DNA of 16,222 nt from Bacteroidales bacterium (GCA_021160155.1 JAGHDB010000111.1:1-16222); one strand, 5' to 3'. Numbered from the stretch's first letter, positions 7,194-16,222 are shown. Numbers and translations are program-made. Notes: a model not told the origin generated them from the letters alone.

Positions 7194-7757
7194 TTAATTA
7201 TGTTTCTGATTTATGATCTGTACTTTTATTTCATACCATAATGTGGTTTGCCGGGGGATTCTGATCCCGTCACCCGTAAAACCGAATGCAAGATGGGGTA
7301 ACAAAAGCAACCTGGCGCTATCACCGTCATGCATTTTTAACAGAGCTTCATATAGTCCGGCTTCCATCTCTTCATGACCGACGACCACTTGTCTTGAGCC
7401 TTGTTGTGAAGAGGACTCAAGCACCTCTCCTTTCAGGGAACGAATGGTATAACAGATTGTTACCCGGTCACCGTCGACAATAATTTTGCCCTGTGCAACA
7501 TTTTTCTGTTGAGGATAGATATAATAATACAATCCGCTCCCGGTAGTTTGTAAATTCCAGTTGTGTTGGCCGATAAATTCCTTCAGATTTTTCATCTCTT
7601 TTTGCAACAGTCTGCGATTCGTTTCAATCAGTTGATCCGTAGTCGGAGTATTATTTTGTTTCTGCGGCTGGGTGATACGCCGGGGACCACATCCTGAAGC
7701 TATCATCCAGGTAAGCAGACATAAACCCGTAACACGTACAAACAGATTATTTCTCAT
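7194..7757 (-). CDS. FKBP-like lipoprotein with degenerate active site (GldI-like arrangement)
   Basis: This 187-residue protein has a lipoprotein signal with lipobox IASGC (lipidated Cys23), a polar tether (24-60), and one FKBP fold (about 70-183). When the pocket is aligned by hand to FKBP12, Tyr103 is kept. The other key positions are changed: Phe36 to Leu113, Asp37 to Glu114, Val55 to Met131, Ile56 to Glu132, Trp59 to Leu135, and Tyr82 to Phe158. Isomerase activity is doubtful; a chaperone or scaffold role is more likely. The size and layout recall GldI, the FKBP-related gliding lipoprotein of flavobacteria, but no other gliding gene is in the window. The start overlaps the end of the DHH phosphoesterase gene by 11 bases, and the stop lies 2 bases before the next FKBP gene. 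Confidence 0.9.
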   Translation of the reverse strand: MRNNLFVRVTGLCLLTWMIASGCGPRRITQPQKQNNTPTTDQLIETNRRLLQKEMKNLKEFIGQHNWNLQTTGSGLYYYIYPQQKNVAQGKIIVDGDRVTICYTIRSLKGEVLESSSQQGSRQVVVGHEEMEAGLYEALLKMHDGDSARLLLLPHLAFGFTGDGIRIPRQTTLWYEIKVQIINQKHN

Positions 7758-8820
7758 TATCCGGGGGAAGCTTTGGCTGGTTAAGGAACTCTTTCAGAAT
7801 TTTTTCAAAATACGCCAATGTCTCTTTCATGCTCCGGTATGATTTTCCGCCAGCAGCATTCAGATGCCCTCCGCCCTTGAAATATTTTGAAGCCAATTCA
7901 TTAACCGGTAAATCACCTTTTGACCTCAGTGATAATTTTATATGGTCATCCTGTTCGGTAAATAAAACGGCAATAGAGATACCGGCAATAGAAAGGGGAT
8001 AATTAACCAGTCCCTCAGTATCACCTTTTTGATGACTAAACCGGTTCATCTCCTCTTTTGTCAACCAGATATAAGCGGTTTGAAGGTCAGGCAGAATCAC
8101 CATCTTTTCAGAGAGACAATATCCGGTAAAACGTAATCGTTCAGCTGAAAACTGATTATAAACCCGGTTAAATATCTCATCAATTTTTACGCCGTATTCC
8201 AACAAGTCGGCTACTGTTCTAAAGAGAGCCGGGGATGAACTGCTTACTTTAAAACCGAGGGTATCCGTTATGATACCTGTAAGCAGACAGGTAGCACTGT
8301 CTGTATCCAACAAATCAATCAGTCTTAACCGTTTGAGTATCTCATATATCAATTCTGCAGTAGAGCCAAATTGCGGAAAAGAAAAATTATAACGGGCAAA
8401 TCCGGTTCCGCCGGGATGGTGATCAATCAATACCGAAGGTTTCGCGATCTTTTCAAGAAGCGTCTGTATTTCAGTCCCTAAACGTTCAGGATCATTAAAA
8501 TCCACCATAATGACCAGTTCTGCAGAAGTCAATTCTTTTTCAGCAGACTCTGGATTCCGTTCGTAAACCAGGATTGAGGAATAGCCGGGCAGCCAACGGA
8601 GGAAGGCGGGAGAAGAATCCGGAATAATCACGCTGACCCTGTGGTGGCCTGCTTTATTTAAAATCCGCATCATTCCTAAAGCCGAGCCCACGGCATCACC
8701 ATCCGGATTTTTATGAGTCAGAATAACCACCCGGGAGAGTTGCCGCAAAAGATGCTCTAATTCTGACCATCTGCGGTCAGTTGACTGTTCGAAACGATCA
8801 GATAATTGGGTTGATAACAT
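7747..8820 (-). CDS. DHH/DHHA1 phosphoesterase, NrnA-like (oligoribonuclease / pAp phosphatase)
   Basis: This 357-residue cytoplasmic protein has the DHH catalytic domain followed by a DHHA1 domain. Metal-binding motifs are in order: HKNPDGDAVGSALG (36-49), the aspartate in VDFND (106-110), IDHHPGG (132-138), and the aspartate in GIITDTLGF (182-190). The substrate-binding motif GGGHLNAAGG (316-325) is in DHHA1. This order and length match the NrnA family, which degrades very short RNA or DNA oligonucleotides and can hydrolyse 3',5'-adenosine bisphosphate; other Bacteroidota use such an enzyme in place of Orn. It is the first gene of a minus-strand unit, overlapping the first FKBP gene by 11 bases. 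It diverges from ndk across 65 bases, with a possible -7 element at 8877-8884. The exact substrate is inferred from family only. Confidence 0.93.
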   Translation of the reverse strand: MLSTQLSDRFEQSTDRRWSELEHLLRQLSRVVILTHKNPDGDAVGSALGMMRILNKAGHHRVSVIIPDSSPAFLRWLPGYSSILVYERNPESAEKELTSAELVIMVDFNDPERLGTEIQTLLEKIAKPSVLIDHHPGGTGFARYNFSFPQFGSTAELIYEILKRLRLIDLLDTDSATCLLTGIITDTLGFKVSSSSPALFRTVADLLEYGVKIDEIFNRVYNQFSAERLRFTGYCLSEKMVILPDLQTAYIWLTKEEMNRFSHQKGDTEGLVNYPLSIAGISIAVLFTEQDDHIKLSLRSKGDLPVNELASKYFKGGGHLNAAGGKSYRSMKETLAYFEKILKEFLNQPKLPPDNEK

Positions 8821-8876
8821 TTTATATTTTCTAAGTATATCGAAAGCACGAATTTTCTAATTTTATCGGACAAAGC

Positions 8877-8884
8877 CAAAATTA
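8877..8884 (-). promoter_or_regulatory. Possible -7 promoter element for the DHH/FKBP operon
   Basis: TAATTTTG on the minus strand is an exact match to the Bacteroidota -7 consensus TAnnTTTG, placed 56 bases upstream of the phosphoesterase ATG. I see no convincing TTG-type -33 element at the expected distance, so this is tentative. It also lies immediately before the ndk start on the other strand. Confidence 0.3.
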
Positions 8885-8885
8885 C

Positions 8886-9329
8886 ATGACAAACAACTTC
8901 ACCTTTACGATCATCAAACCCGGAGCCGTTGCACATGAGCACATTGGAGAGATTTTAACTATGATCACCAGAGCCGGATTCTGGATATCAGCCATGAAAT
9001 ATTTAAAATTAAACGAAGAACAAGCCCGTTACTTTTACTCTATTCACCAGGGAAAACCCTTTTTTGAAGATTTGATCCGGTTTATGACCTCCGGGCCCAT
9101 TGTAGTGGCCATTCTTGAAAAAGAGGATGCAGTGGAAGAATACCGTAAATTGATCGGTAATACTGATCCGGCAAAAGCCGAACCCGGAACGATTCGTAAA
9201 CTTTTTGCTGAATCCATTCAACGCAATGCGGTTCACGGTTCTGACAGCAATGAAAATGCAGTAAAAGAAGCCAATTTCTTTTTCTCACTTAGTGAACGTT
9301 TCACCAAAGCAGGTAAATTTCCTATCTAA
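8886..9329 (+). CDS. ndk: Nucleoside diphosphate kinase
   Basis: This 147-residue enzyme moves the gamma phosphate from ATP to nucleoside diphosphates, keeping NTP and dNTP pools balanced in the cytoplasm. It opens with TFTIIKPGAV (6-15), the usual first strand. It carries the active-site signature NAVHGSDS (114-121), with His117 as the phosphorylated histidine. Length and both signatures fit the family throughout. A Bacteroidota-type insertion is suggested at FAESIQRNAV, which is close to but slightly longer than the proteobacterial form. The gene is divergent from the DHH phosphoesterase operon. Its last 8 bases overlap the end of the DUF721 gene on the opposite strand, so neither can have an intrinsic terminator before the other's coding sequence. 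No clear promoter is visible in the 65-base upstream gap. Confidence 0.97.
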   Translation: MTNNFTFTIIKPGAVAHEHIGEILTMITRAGFWISAMKYLKLNEEQARYFYSIHQGKPFFEDLIRFMTSGPIVVAILEKEDAVEEYRKLIGNTDPAKAEPGTIRKLFAESIQRNAVHGSDSNENAVKEANFFFSLSERFTKAGKFPI

Positions 9330-9612
9330 GGACAATCTCATGTATTAATTCTTTCCCTGCTCTGCGATTGAGCTCTTCTTTCAGTTCATTTCTCAGGTAT
9401 ATCAATTCGTTTCGAATCACTGAAGAACGCAAGGCAACATAGAGTTTACCATCCCTGATATATATTGACCGGGTAGCCCGGGCTACTTGTTTGCCTACCA
9501 GATCTTCCCATGACCTGACCACTTCCCGTTCTGCCAGTTTCTGTTCCAGATCCATTTCTTCAAGTGCTTCCCGGATCAGTTCCTTGATCGTTTTGGTTTC
9601 AATTCTTCGCAT
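9322..9612 (-). CDS. DUF721 family protein (DciA-like)
   Basis: This is a 96-residue protein of the DUF721 family. The N-terminal helix carries paired charged residues (EALEEMDLEQKLAE, 16-29), followed by a tryptophan core VRSWEDLVGKQVARAT (32-47). The exposed strand GKLYVALRSSVIRNEL (54-69) is the most family-like part. DUF721 includes DciA, the helicase-loading factor found in many bacteria that lack DnaC. A DciA-like role at the replication fork is plausible, but the protein is short and only the KH-like core is visible. It starts 9 bases after the recF stop, so the two are one operon, a pairing common in Bacteroidota and consistent with a DNA replication/repair role. Its 3' end overlaps ndk by 8 bases. 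Confidence 0.88.
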   Translation of the reverse strand: MRRIETKTIKELIREALEEMDLEQKLAEREVVRSWEDLVGKQVARATRSIYIRDGKLYVALRSSVIRNELIYLRNELKEELNRRAGKELIHEIVLR

Positions 9613-9621
9613 TCTGTGCTG

Positions 9622-10749
9622 TTAAACATTACCGGTCAAGGTTATCACAGCCTCACCTCCCGAAATTACAAAAACACGTGCTGATACCGGTATTCCAGTC
9701 AATATTTTTTTCAGGTGGTCCAGGTTTTTATCAGTAATAAAAATCTGTCCGAAGTGATCATCAGCAACCAGTTGCACAAGCTTCGTAACTCTTTTCTCAT
9801 CCAGTTTATCGAACAGATCGTCGAATAGGATCAATGGATGAACAGATCCTATTTCTTTTAAAAAATCATATTGTGCCAATTTAAGAGCTACCAGGAAGCT
9901 TTTTTGCTGACCCTGAGATCCCTGATATTTAATCGGATGGCCGGCCAGCAGAAGTTTCAGATCATCACGGTGCACTCCCGTGGTAGAATATTGTACTGCA
10001 CGGTCTTTTTCACGTGCATCTCTCAGAAGATCTGTAAAGTCACCGGATGCAAGATGAGACTGGTACTCCAGATGAACCTGCTCCTCTCCGCCTGAAATAA
10101 TTTGGTAATAGTGTTGAAAAACAGGTACCAGATCCTGAATAAAACGCTTCCTGGCTGAAAAAATCCGGTTTCCCAGATCCACCATTTTGTGATCCCAGAC
10201 GGCAAGCATTTCTTCGTCAAAAGAGTGATTTTTGGCAAAATCTTTCAGCAACCGGTTACGTTGTTGCACAGCTTTCCCATAATGTATGATATCATCCAGA
10301 TATTGCCTGTCGTATTGTGCGATTACACCATTCATATATTTCCGTCGTTCTTCGCTTCCATCCAAAATCAACGTGCTATCAGACGGAGAAACCATCACTA
10401 AAGGAATCAGTCCAATATGATCAGCCAGTCGCTGATAGGTTTTGTCATTTCTCACGAACCGTTTTTTCTGGTCTTTTTTCACACTGCAGAGGATCTGGTC
10501 TTCACGATCTGCAATTTGAAATTTTCCACGTATAGAAAAGAACAACTTTCCATGGTGGATATGGGCGACATCCTGATTGTGAAAGAATGATTTACAAAAT
10601 GACAGGTAATAGATCGAGTCAAACAGGTTGGTCTTGCCCACACCGTTGTCTCCCACAAAACAGTTCAACTTTGGTGAGAGTTCAATATTGAGGTTGGTAT
10701 AACTTTTAAAATTAACCAGGTTTAGCTCTTTCAGATATAAATTATCCAT
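9622..10749 (-). CDS. recF: DNA replication/repair protein RecF
   Basis: This 375-residue SMC-like ATPase loads RecA onto gapped DNA with RecO and RecR. The Walker A motif is GDNGVGKT (33-40), in the typical RecF opening LxLxNFKSY (9-17). The ABC-type signature is SQGQQKS (278-284). Walker B is LILFDDLFDKLD (306-317). The motif GVHRDDL (258-264) is characteristic of RecF and separates it from other SMC proteins. Length is within the usual 350-380 range. It is first in a two-gene operon with the DUF721 gene and diverges from the TPR protein gene across 65 bases. In many bacteria recF sits with dnaA and dnaN; here it does not, which is common in Bacteroidota. Confidence 0.97.
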   Translation of the reverse strand: MDNLYLKELNLVNFKSYTNLNIELSPKLNCFVGDNGVGKTNLFDSIYYLSFCKSFFHNQDVAHIHHGKLFFSIRGKFQIADREDQILCSVKKDQKKRFVRNDKTYQRLADHIGLIPLVMVSPSDSTLILDGSEERRKYMNGVIAQYDRQYLDDIIHYGKAVQQRNRLLKDFAKNHSFDEEMLAVWDHKMVDLGNRIFSARKRFIQDLVPVFQHYYQIISGGEEQVHLEYQSHLASGDFTDLLRDAREKDRAVQYSTTGVHRDDLKLLLAGHPIKYQGSQGQQKSFLVALKLAQYDFLKEIGSVHPLILFDDLFDKLDEKRVTKLVQLVADDHFGQIFITDKNLDHLKKILTGIPVSARVFVISGGEAVITLTGNV

Positions 10750-10777
10750 TTCGGGATAAAAATAGTTGAAAAAGTTC

Positions 10778-10785
10778 TACATTTG
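10778..10785 (+). promoter_or_regulatory. Possible -7 promoter element for TPR gene and ribH
   Basis: TACATTTG matches the Bacteroidota -7 consensus TAnnTTTG exactly and ends 29 bases before the ATG of the TPR gene, giving a short leader of about 20 bases. The -33 region has no clear TTG at the usual distance. It is the best promoter candidate in the recF/TPR divergent gap. Confidence 0.42.
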
Positions 10786-10814
10786 CGTGATTTTGTGAAA
10801 AGAAGAGATGATCT

Positions 10815-11510
10815 ATGTCGAAAACTAAGAAAGACAAAAAAGACGATAACCTCGAAGTAGTTGAACAAGCGTTGACACGCTCCGAGAGGTTTATAGAAGA
10901 AAATCAAAAGATGATTACCATAGTAGTGATCGTCATTTTGGTTATTGTAGGCAGCTGGTTGGGATTCAAAAGGTTTATTATTTCACCACGTGAAAAAGAA
11001 GCTCAATCCCAAATGTTTGCTGCAGAACAATATTTTGAAAAGGACTCATTCAACCTGGCGTTGAATGGAGACGGTAACTATCTCGGTTTCCTGGATATCA
11101 TGCAGGAATATAAGACAACCAAATCGGCCAATCTGGCACAGTATTATTCCGGGATAAGCTATCTTCGTTTGGGGCAGTTTAAAGAGGCGCTTACTTATCT
11201 CAGAAAATTCCGTGGCAAAGACGAATTGGTCGGATCTATTGCTCTGGGAGCCCAGGGGGATGCAAATCTTCAATTAGGCAACCGGGATGAAGCCATCAGT
11301 GCATACCTCAAAGCAGCCCGAAAAAGCGACAACTCGTTTACCACCCCGATTTACTTATTTAAAGCTGCCGGATTGATAGAAGATAGTGGAGACTTTACGA
11401 AAGCTATTGATCTGTATAAGGAGATCAAAGAGAAGTATCCCAATTCCAATGAAGGGCGGATGATGGATAAGTACATTGCCCGTGCTGAAAACAAACGAAA
11501 GAAGCAATAG
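10815..11510 (+). CDS. Membrane-anchored tetratricopeptide repeat protein (YfgM-like layout)
   Basis: This 231-residue protein has a short, very charged cytoplasmic N-terminus (1-32), one transmembrane segment (about 33-53), and an extracytoplasmic part made of helical pairs. The best TPR-like repeats are around 105-135, 142-172 and 178-211, with typical small and aromatic positions (YYSGISYLRLGQFKEAL; GDANLQLGNRDEAI; GDFTKAIDLY). The layout is that of YfgM, a partner of the periplasmic chaperone network and the Sec translocon in proteobacteria; sequence similarity to YfgM itself cannot be judged by eye. It is probably a docking or scaffold protein, with no enzyme motif visible. ribH follows after 12 bases on the same strand, an arrangement I recall as frequent in Bacteroidota, though the two functions are not obviously linked. 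Confidence 0.88.
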   Translation: MSKTKKDKKDDNLEVVEQALTRSERFIEENQKMITIVVIVILVIVGSWLGFKRFIISPREKEAQSQMFAAEQYFEKDSFNLALNGDGNYLGFLDIMQEYKTTKSANLAQYYSGISYLRLGQFKEALTYLRKFRGKDELVGSIALGAQGDANLQLGNRDEAISAYLKAARKSDNSFTTPIYLFKAAGLIEDSGDFTKAIDLYKEIKEKYPNSNEGRMMDKYIARAENKRKKQ

Positions 11511-11522
11511 TTTTTTTATCTC

Positions 11523-12026
11523 TTGTCTACTGCAACCCACAACCTGTCAGATTACACTCCGGGTGAAGTTCCTTCCGGATCAGGCAGAAGATTTGCTCTG
11601 GTAATATCTGAATGGAATAAGGAGATCACCGAAATCCTGGCTGAAGGAGCCTATGATACTTTGATCTCTTTTGGTGTTGATCCCGGCAACATCTTCACCC
11701 AGTGGGTCCCGGGCAGTTTTGAACTACCCTTGGGAGCCCAGTTTATTCTTGAACACGAACCGGTTGATGCGGTTATTCTTCTGGGATGTATCATACAGGG
11801 AGAAACCCGTCACTTTGATTTTATCTGTCAGGGAGTTACTCAGGGCACTATGGAAGTTGGACTGAAATTCAGCAAACCGGTAGTATTTGGAATTCTTACT
11901 ACACTCACTATGAAACAGGCAAAAGACCGTGCCGGAGGGAAACATGGAAACAAAGGGGTTGAAGCAGCTGTTACGGCTCTTAAAATGGTTTCTTTAAAAG
12001 AAAAATCCCAAAAGCATAAAAAATAA
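11523..12026 (+). CDS. ribH: 6,7-dimethyl-8-ribityllumazine synthase, TTG start
   Basis: RibH joins the ribityl-aminouracil intermediate with dihydroxybutanone phosphate in the penultimate step of riboflavin synthesis, usually as a 60-mer or pentamer. The 167-residue product carries the substrate motif SEWN (29-32), PGSFELP (63-69), GETRHFDFIC (93-102) with the proton-transfer His97, and the GILTT strand (123-127). The start is TTG at 11523: no in-frame ATG exists between the upstream stop and the conserved core. The resulting N-terminus, MSTATHNLSDY, resembles the usual Bacteroidota RibH opening. It follows the TPR gene by 12 bases and ends 9 bases before the yidC stop on the other strand. 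The C-terminal Lys-rich tail is typical of the lineage. No other riboflavin gene is in the window. Confidence 0.96.
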   Translation: MSTATHNLSDYTPGEVPSGSGRRFALVISEWNKEITEILAEGAYDTLISFGVDPGNIFTQWVPGSFELPLGAQFILEHEPVDAVILLGCIIQGETRHFDFICQGVTQGTMEVGLKFSKPVVFGILTTLTMKQAKDRAGGKHGNKGVEAAVTALKMVSLKEKSQKHKK

Positions 12027-12035
12027 TCCTGGTTT

Positions 12036-13907
12036 TTATCTCTTCTTCCTGACCGGATAGTTTCCTCCCCGTTGTTTCGACATCTCTTCGAGTCTTGCCT
12101 GGAACTTGGATTTCTTTTTAGGTTTTTTCTGATTCTGATTCAGCTGTTCCAGTATTTTATCCTCGTTGATACTTCTTTTAATAATCAACTGCTGAAGATA
12201 GGAGATCAGGTTTGAAACAAAATAGTAGAAACTGAGCCCGGCAGCATAAGAGTTAAACCAGACGAGCATCATCACCGGCATTATGTACATCATGCCTTTC
12301 ATCCCGGGCATCGGTTGAGAGGTAGCTGTCTGATCCATATTCATTTTTGTAGTGACTAACATAGAAATGGCCATCAAAAGTGTAAAAAGGCTCACATGGT
12401 CACCATATGCCGGTATTGTAAAGGGAAGATGAAGAATTGAATCATAAGTTGAAAGGTCATGCGCCCACAAGAAAGATTGCTGACGTAATTCAATAGAGGC
12501 AGGAAAAAAGCGGAAAAGGGCCAGCCAGATCGGCATTTGCAGCAGAGAAGGCAGGCATCCACCCATGGGATTTACGCCGGCTTTTCGATAGAGTGCCATG
12601 GTAGCCTGCTGTTTTTCCATGGCTTTTTCTTTGGGATATTTTTTATTGATTTCATCAATCTGAGGTCTTAACACCCGCATTTTTGCCCCCGACTTATAGG
12701 AGCGATATGACAGGGGAAAAACCAGTAATTTGAAAAAGATCGTCAGGATAATGATAATAATCCCATAATTACTGATGACCGATTCAAGGTAATGAAATAT
12801 GTTTACCACAAACCATTTATTGATCCATGAGATAAAAGGCCATCCCAGGTCGATGAGGTTACTGAAATCATGCCCCATCGTCTTAAGCTGTTTGTAATTA
12901 TTGGGTAAAAAGTAGAATGAGAGTGGGATATCTTCATTGGTTTTGGCATCATATGGCAAACTGATGGAAGCGGTGCAATGTTTGAGGTATCCGGTTGATT
13001 CATCCCTGTTCTCAGTTCGTACTGCTGCACTTGTGAAGTAATTATCTGCACGCAACAATGTACTGAAAAACTGCTGTTTAAAGGCAATCCATTCAACTTT
13101 TGTAGTTAGATCTGTGGATCCGGTCTTTCTGGATTGCAGGTGAGAAACATCATCTTCATAGTATTTATAATAGATGGTTGAATACTGATTCTCCCACCGA
13201 TATCCTTTTTCCTGTTGTCTAAGTAAAAGTGCCCAGTTCAGGTCGAGATAGGTCGTGTTTTTACCAATCACCTCATTCATTCCGTTAAAATGAATGGTCA
13301 ATCGCAGTTGATAAGAATCAGGCTCCAGCGTATAAATATAATCTATATACCTTTCATTTCCTGCATTCAGTCTCATAGTCAATGTTCTGGCTGACTGATC
13401 CGCTACCAGATAGTCCTGATTTGTTTGGGGAATAAAAAAGAGATCCTGAGTGGCAATTCCCTTGTTTTTTGAAAAAAACTGAATATTAAACCGGGTACTA
13501 TCCCCATCAAAAAGAATCAGGGGTTTGCCGTCATGAGTTTTGTACTCTTTCAATTCAACGCTATATACCCGTCCGCCAAGATTGGTAAGAGTGATACGAA
13601 CCTTCTGGTTCTCCATGACAATTTTTTGCTCCGTTCCGGTAGCGGCTGGAGCAAAGTCGCCCAGTGATTTGATCAGTTTTTCCTGTTGTTTATCCGGAGT
13701 AACCGAAGCGGTATTCAAGGCATTGATACTGTCTTGTTTTCGCTTGATTTGTTCAGCTTTCAGTTGTTGCTGGACAACTGCCTGTTCTATTGAATCCCTC
13801 TTTCTGGCGGCTTCCTTCAGTTCTTCTTTTGAAGGGCGGGTCAGAATGCTGTATCCGATTAACATCACCCCGATTAAAAGAAGCCCGATTAATGATTTCT
13901 TATCCAT
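12036..13907 (-). CDS. yidC: Membrane protein insertase YidC
   Basis: YidC inserts and folds inner-membrane proteins, alone or with the Sec translocon. This 623-residue form has an N-terminal transmembrane anchor (about 5-22), a coiled and then beta-rich periplasmic domain (about 25-350), and the conserved Oxa1-type core. Core transmembrane segments are near 360-400, 447-468, 503-520 and 537-570. The coiled cytoplasmic loop KMRVLRPQIDEINKKYPKEK (409-428) and the motif NPMGGCLPSLLQMPIW (446-461) are typical of YidC. The C-terminus is very basic (595-623, many Lys and Arg), as expected for ribosome contact. It lies 50 bases downstream of pyrG on the same strand, with a candidate -7 element in that gap, so it may have its own promoter as well as read-through. 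It converges on ribH. Confidence 0.97.
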   Translation of the reverse strand: MDKKSLIGLLLIGVMLIGYSILTRPSKEELKEAARKRDSIEQAVVQQQLKAEQIKRKQDSINALNTASVTPDKQQEKLIKSLGDFAPAATGTEQKIVMENQKVRITLTNLGGRVYSVELKEYKTHDGKPLILFDGDSTRFNIQFFSKNKGIATQDLFFIPQTNQDYLVADQSARTLTMRLNAGNERYIDYIYTLEPDSYQLRLTIHFNGMNEVIGKNTTYLDLNWALLLRQQEKGYRWENQYSTIYYKYYEDDVSHLQSRKTGSTDLTTKVEWIAFKQQFFSTLLRADNYFTSAAVRTENRDESTGYLKHCTASISLPYDAKTNEDIPLSFYFLPNNYKQLKTMGHDFSNLIDLGWPFISWINKWFVVNIFHYLESVISNYGIIIIILTIFFKLLVFPLSYRSYKSGAKMRVLRPQIDEINKKYPKEKAMEKQQATMALYRKAGVNPMGGCLPSLLQMPIWLALFRFFPASIELRQQSFLWAHDLSTYDSILHLPFTIPAYGDHVSLFTLLMAISMLVTTKMNMDQTATSQPMPGMKGMMYIMPVMMLVWFNSYAAGLSFYYFVSNLISYLQQLIIKRSINEDKILEQLNQNQKKPKKKSKFQARLEEMSKQRGGNYPVRKKR

Positions 13908-13944
13908 TCGTTATCAGTCCACACATTTACACTTAAAAGTGCGA

Positions 13945-13952
13945 CAAAAGTA
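13945..13952 (-). promoter_or_regulatory. Possible -7 promoter element for yidC
   Basis: TACTTTTG on the minus strand is an exact TAnnTTTG match in the 50-base gap between pyrG and yidC. It ends 37 bases upstream of the yidC ATG, which would allow a leader of about 30 bases. The expected -33 TTG would fall inside the end of pyrG and is not clear there. Confidence 0.42.
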
Positions 13953-13957
13953 GTTAA

Positions 13958-15571
<1,614 letters not shown>

Positions 15572-16222
15572 TTAGAATGACCATTTCACGCCAATGGTAG
15601 GCATGAAAGGCAATTGATCCACCCGTTCATACCTGACACGGTCGAAATAAAAAATATTTTCACGGTTATACACATTAGTAATACTGAGTGTGATTTCCAG
15701 CTTGCTGTCTTCACCTGTGGCAAAAGTCTTTTTAATATTGGCATCCAGGCGGTGGTAATAAGGCAGCCTCCCCTGATTGAGGGGACCATACACAATCCCC
15801 AGTTCACCGTTTGCAGTAGTATAGTCTGTATTAATTCCATCGTTAAACGGAATCTTTTCATAGAACCCTTGTGTCTGGGTAAACGGGAAACCTGATCCCA
15901 GGTTCCAGCGGGTACTAACCTCCCAGCTAAGATCTTTTCCAAAAACATAAGAACCAACCAAATTGACATTATGTCTCCGGTCGAAGTGGGGAGCATAGGC
16001 AATAACCCCATCGTAACGAGTAACCCAACCAAGAGAATAAACAGCCCAGAAATAGAAGCGTTTGTAATCATATTTCAGCAGAAAGTCGATACCATATGCC
16101 TTACCGTTCTCAATGATGAAGTCTTTTCTCAGATAAGCCGGTTTATCCTGGTTCTCACCGGTATCGTCATAAAGTTTATTACGGTTAATGTTTGTCAGTT
16201 GAACATTGTCTTTCAGGTATCC
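15572..16222 (-). CDS. TonB-dependent receptor, C-terminal part only (cut by window edge)
   Basis: The frame is open from the right edge (16222) to a TAA at 15574-15572, giving 216 residues of the end of a large outer-membrane protein; the start lies outside the window. The visible part is all beta-barrel: alternating hydrophobic and polar strands, long Asp/Asn-rich loops, and a C-terminal phenylalanine (VKWSF), the usual BAM recognition end. The stretch WNLGSGFPFTQTQGFYE is characteristic of Bacteroidota TonB-dependent receptors, many of which carry a carboxypeptidase-like N-terminal domain. It would import a large or scarce substrate across the outer membrane using TonB energy; the substrate cannot be told. 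The plug domain and TonB box are not visible. Its stop codon directly precedes the first ATG of pyrG. Confidence 0.88.
   Translation of the reverse strand, partial: GYLKDNVQLTNINRNKLYDDTGENQDKPAYLRKDFIIENGKAYGIDFLLKYDYKRFYFWAVYSLGWVTRYDGVIAYAPHFDRRHNVNLVGSYVFGKDLSWEVSTRWNLGSGFPFTQTQGFYEKIPFNDGINTDYTTANGELGIVYGPLNQGRLPYYHRLDANIKKTFATGEDSKLEITLSITNVYNRENIFYFDRVRYERVDQLPFMPTIGVKWSF

Noticed and set aside
13540..13953. A 137-codon plus-strand open frame opposite the start of yidC
   Set aside because: It is antisense to the yidC N-terminal region; the composition (Ser, Cys and Phe-rich) is the mirror of Lys/Glu-rich coding sequence, and no family resemblance is seen.
15572..15961. A 129-residue standalone gene starting at 15961
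   Set aside because: The supposed start is an internal TTG, and the same frame continues upstream without a stop to the window edge, so this is the end of a longer receptor.
15586..16071. A 161-codon minus-strand frame with hydrophobic stretches overlapping the TonB-dependent receptor
   Set aside because: It is in another frame of the same strand as the receptor, whose barrel strands and terminal Phe give a much better explanation.

Overview
The window looks like a stretch of chromosome from a member of the Bacteroidota, probably near Bacteroidales/Marinilabiliales. The grounds are a long YidC with a large periplasmic domain, a TonB-dependent receptor ending in phenylalanine, two FKBP-type lipoproteins, a recF gene followed by a DUF721 (DciA-like) gene, a TPR membrane protein followed by ribH, and several exact TAnnTTTG sequences of the kind used as Bacteroidota -7 elements upstream of genes. 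Assignment below phylum is inference. The region is compact: no gap between genes exceeds about 105 bases, and I saw no tRNA, rRNA, CRISPR array, transposase or phage gene.

Left part (1-4820, all minus strand). A two-gene unit (4820 to 1215) encodes two consecutive aconitase-superfamily hydro-lyases, each a LeuC-like [4Fe-4S] domain fused to a LeuD-like swivel domain. They are separated by 6 bases. The first carries a 9-bp tandem repeat that encodes a charged (A/V)EK linker between its domains. Downstream, and cut by the window edge, is a membrane-anchored protein I do not recognise (1109 to 1). It runs open off the window.

Middle part. On the plus strand a GT2 glycosyltransferase (4885-5631) overlaps by 8 bases an RsmI-like SAM methyltransferase (5624-6331). 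Convergent to these is a minus-strand operon (8820 to 6346): a DHH/DHHA1 phosphoesterase of the NrnA type, then two FKBP-like lipoproteins, the first with a degenerate active site and the second with an intact one. Divergent from the phosphoesterase is ndk (8886-9329), which meets tail to tail and overlaps by 8 bases the DUF721 gene of a recF-DUF721 operon (10749 to 9322).

Right part. A plus-strand pair, TPR membrane protein and ribH (10815-12026; ribH apparently starts with TTG), converges on a minus-strand series: the end of a TonB-dependent receptor (from 16222, cut by the edge), pyrG, then yidC (13907 to 12036). The receptor stop and the first pyrG ATG abut directly.

Most genes are housekeeping: nucleotide metabolism (ndk, pyrG, NrnA-like), riboflavin synthesis (ribH), replication/repair (recF, DUF721), membrane protein insertion (yidC), and envelope folding (FKBP lipoproteins). 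I found no clear new multi-gene system. The most unusual items are the tandem fused hydro-lyases with different substrate loops, the in-frame minisatellite linker, the paired active/degenerate FKBP lipoproteins, and the unrecognised anchored protein at the left edge.
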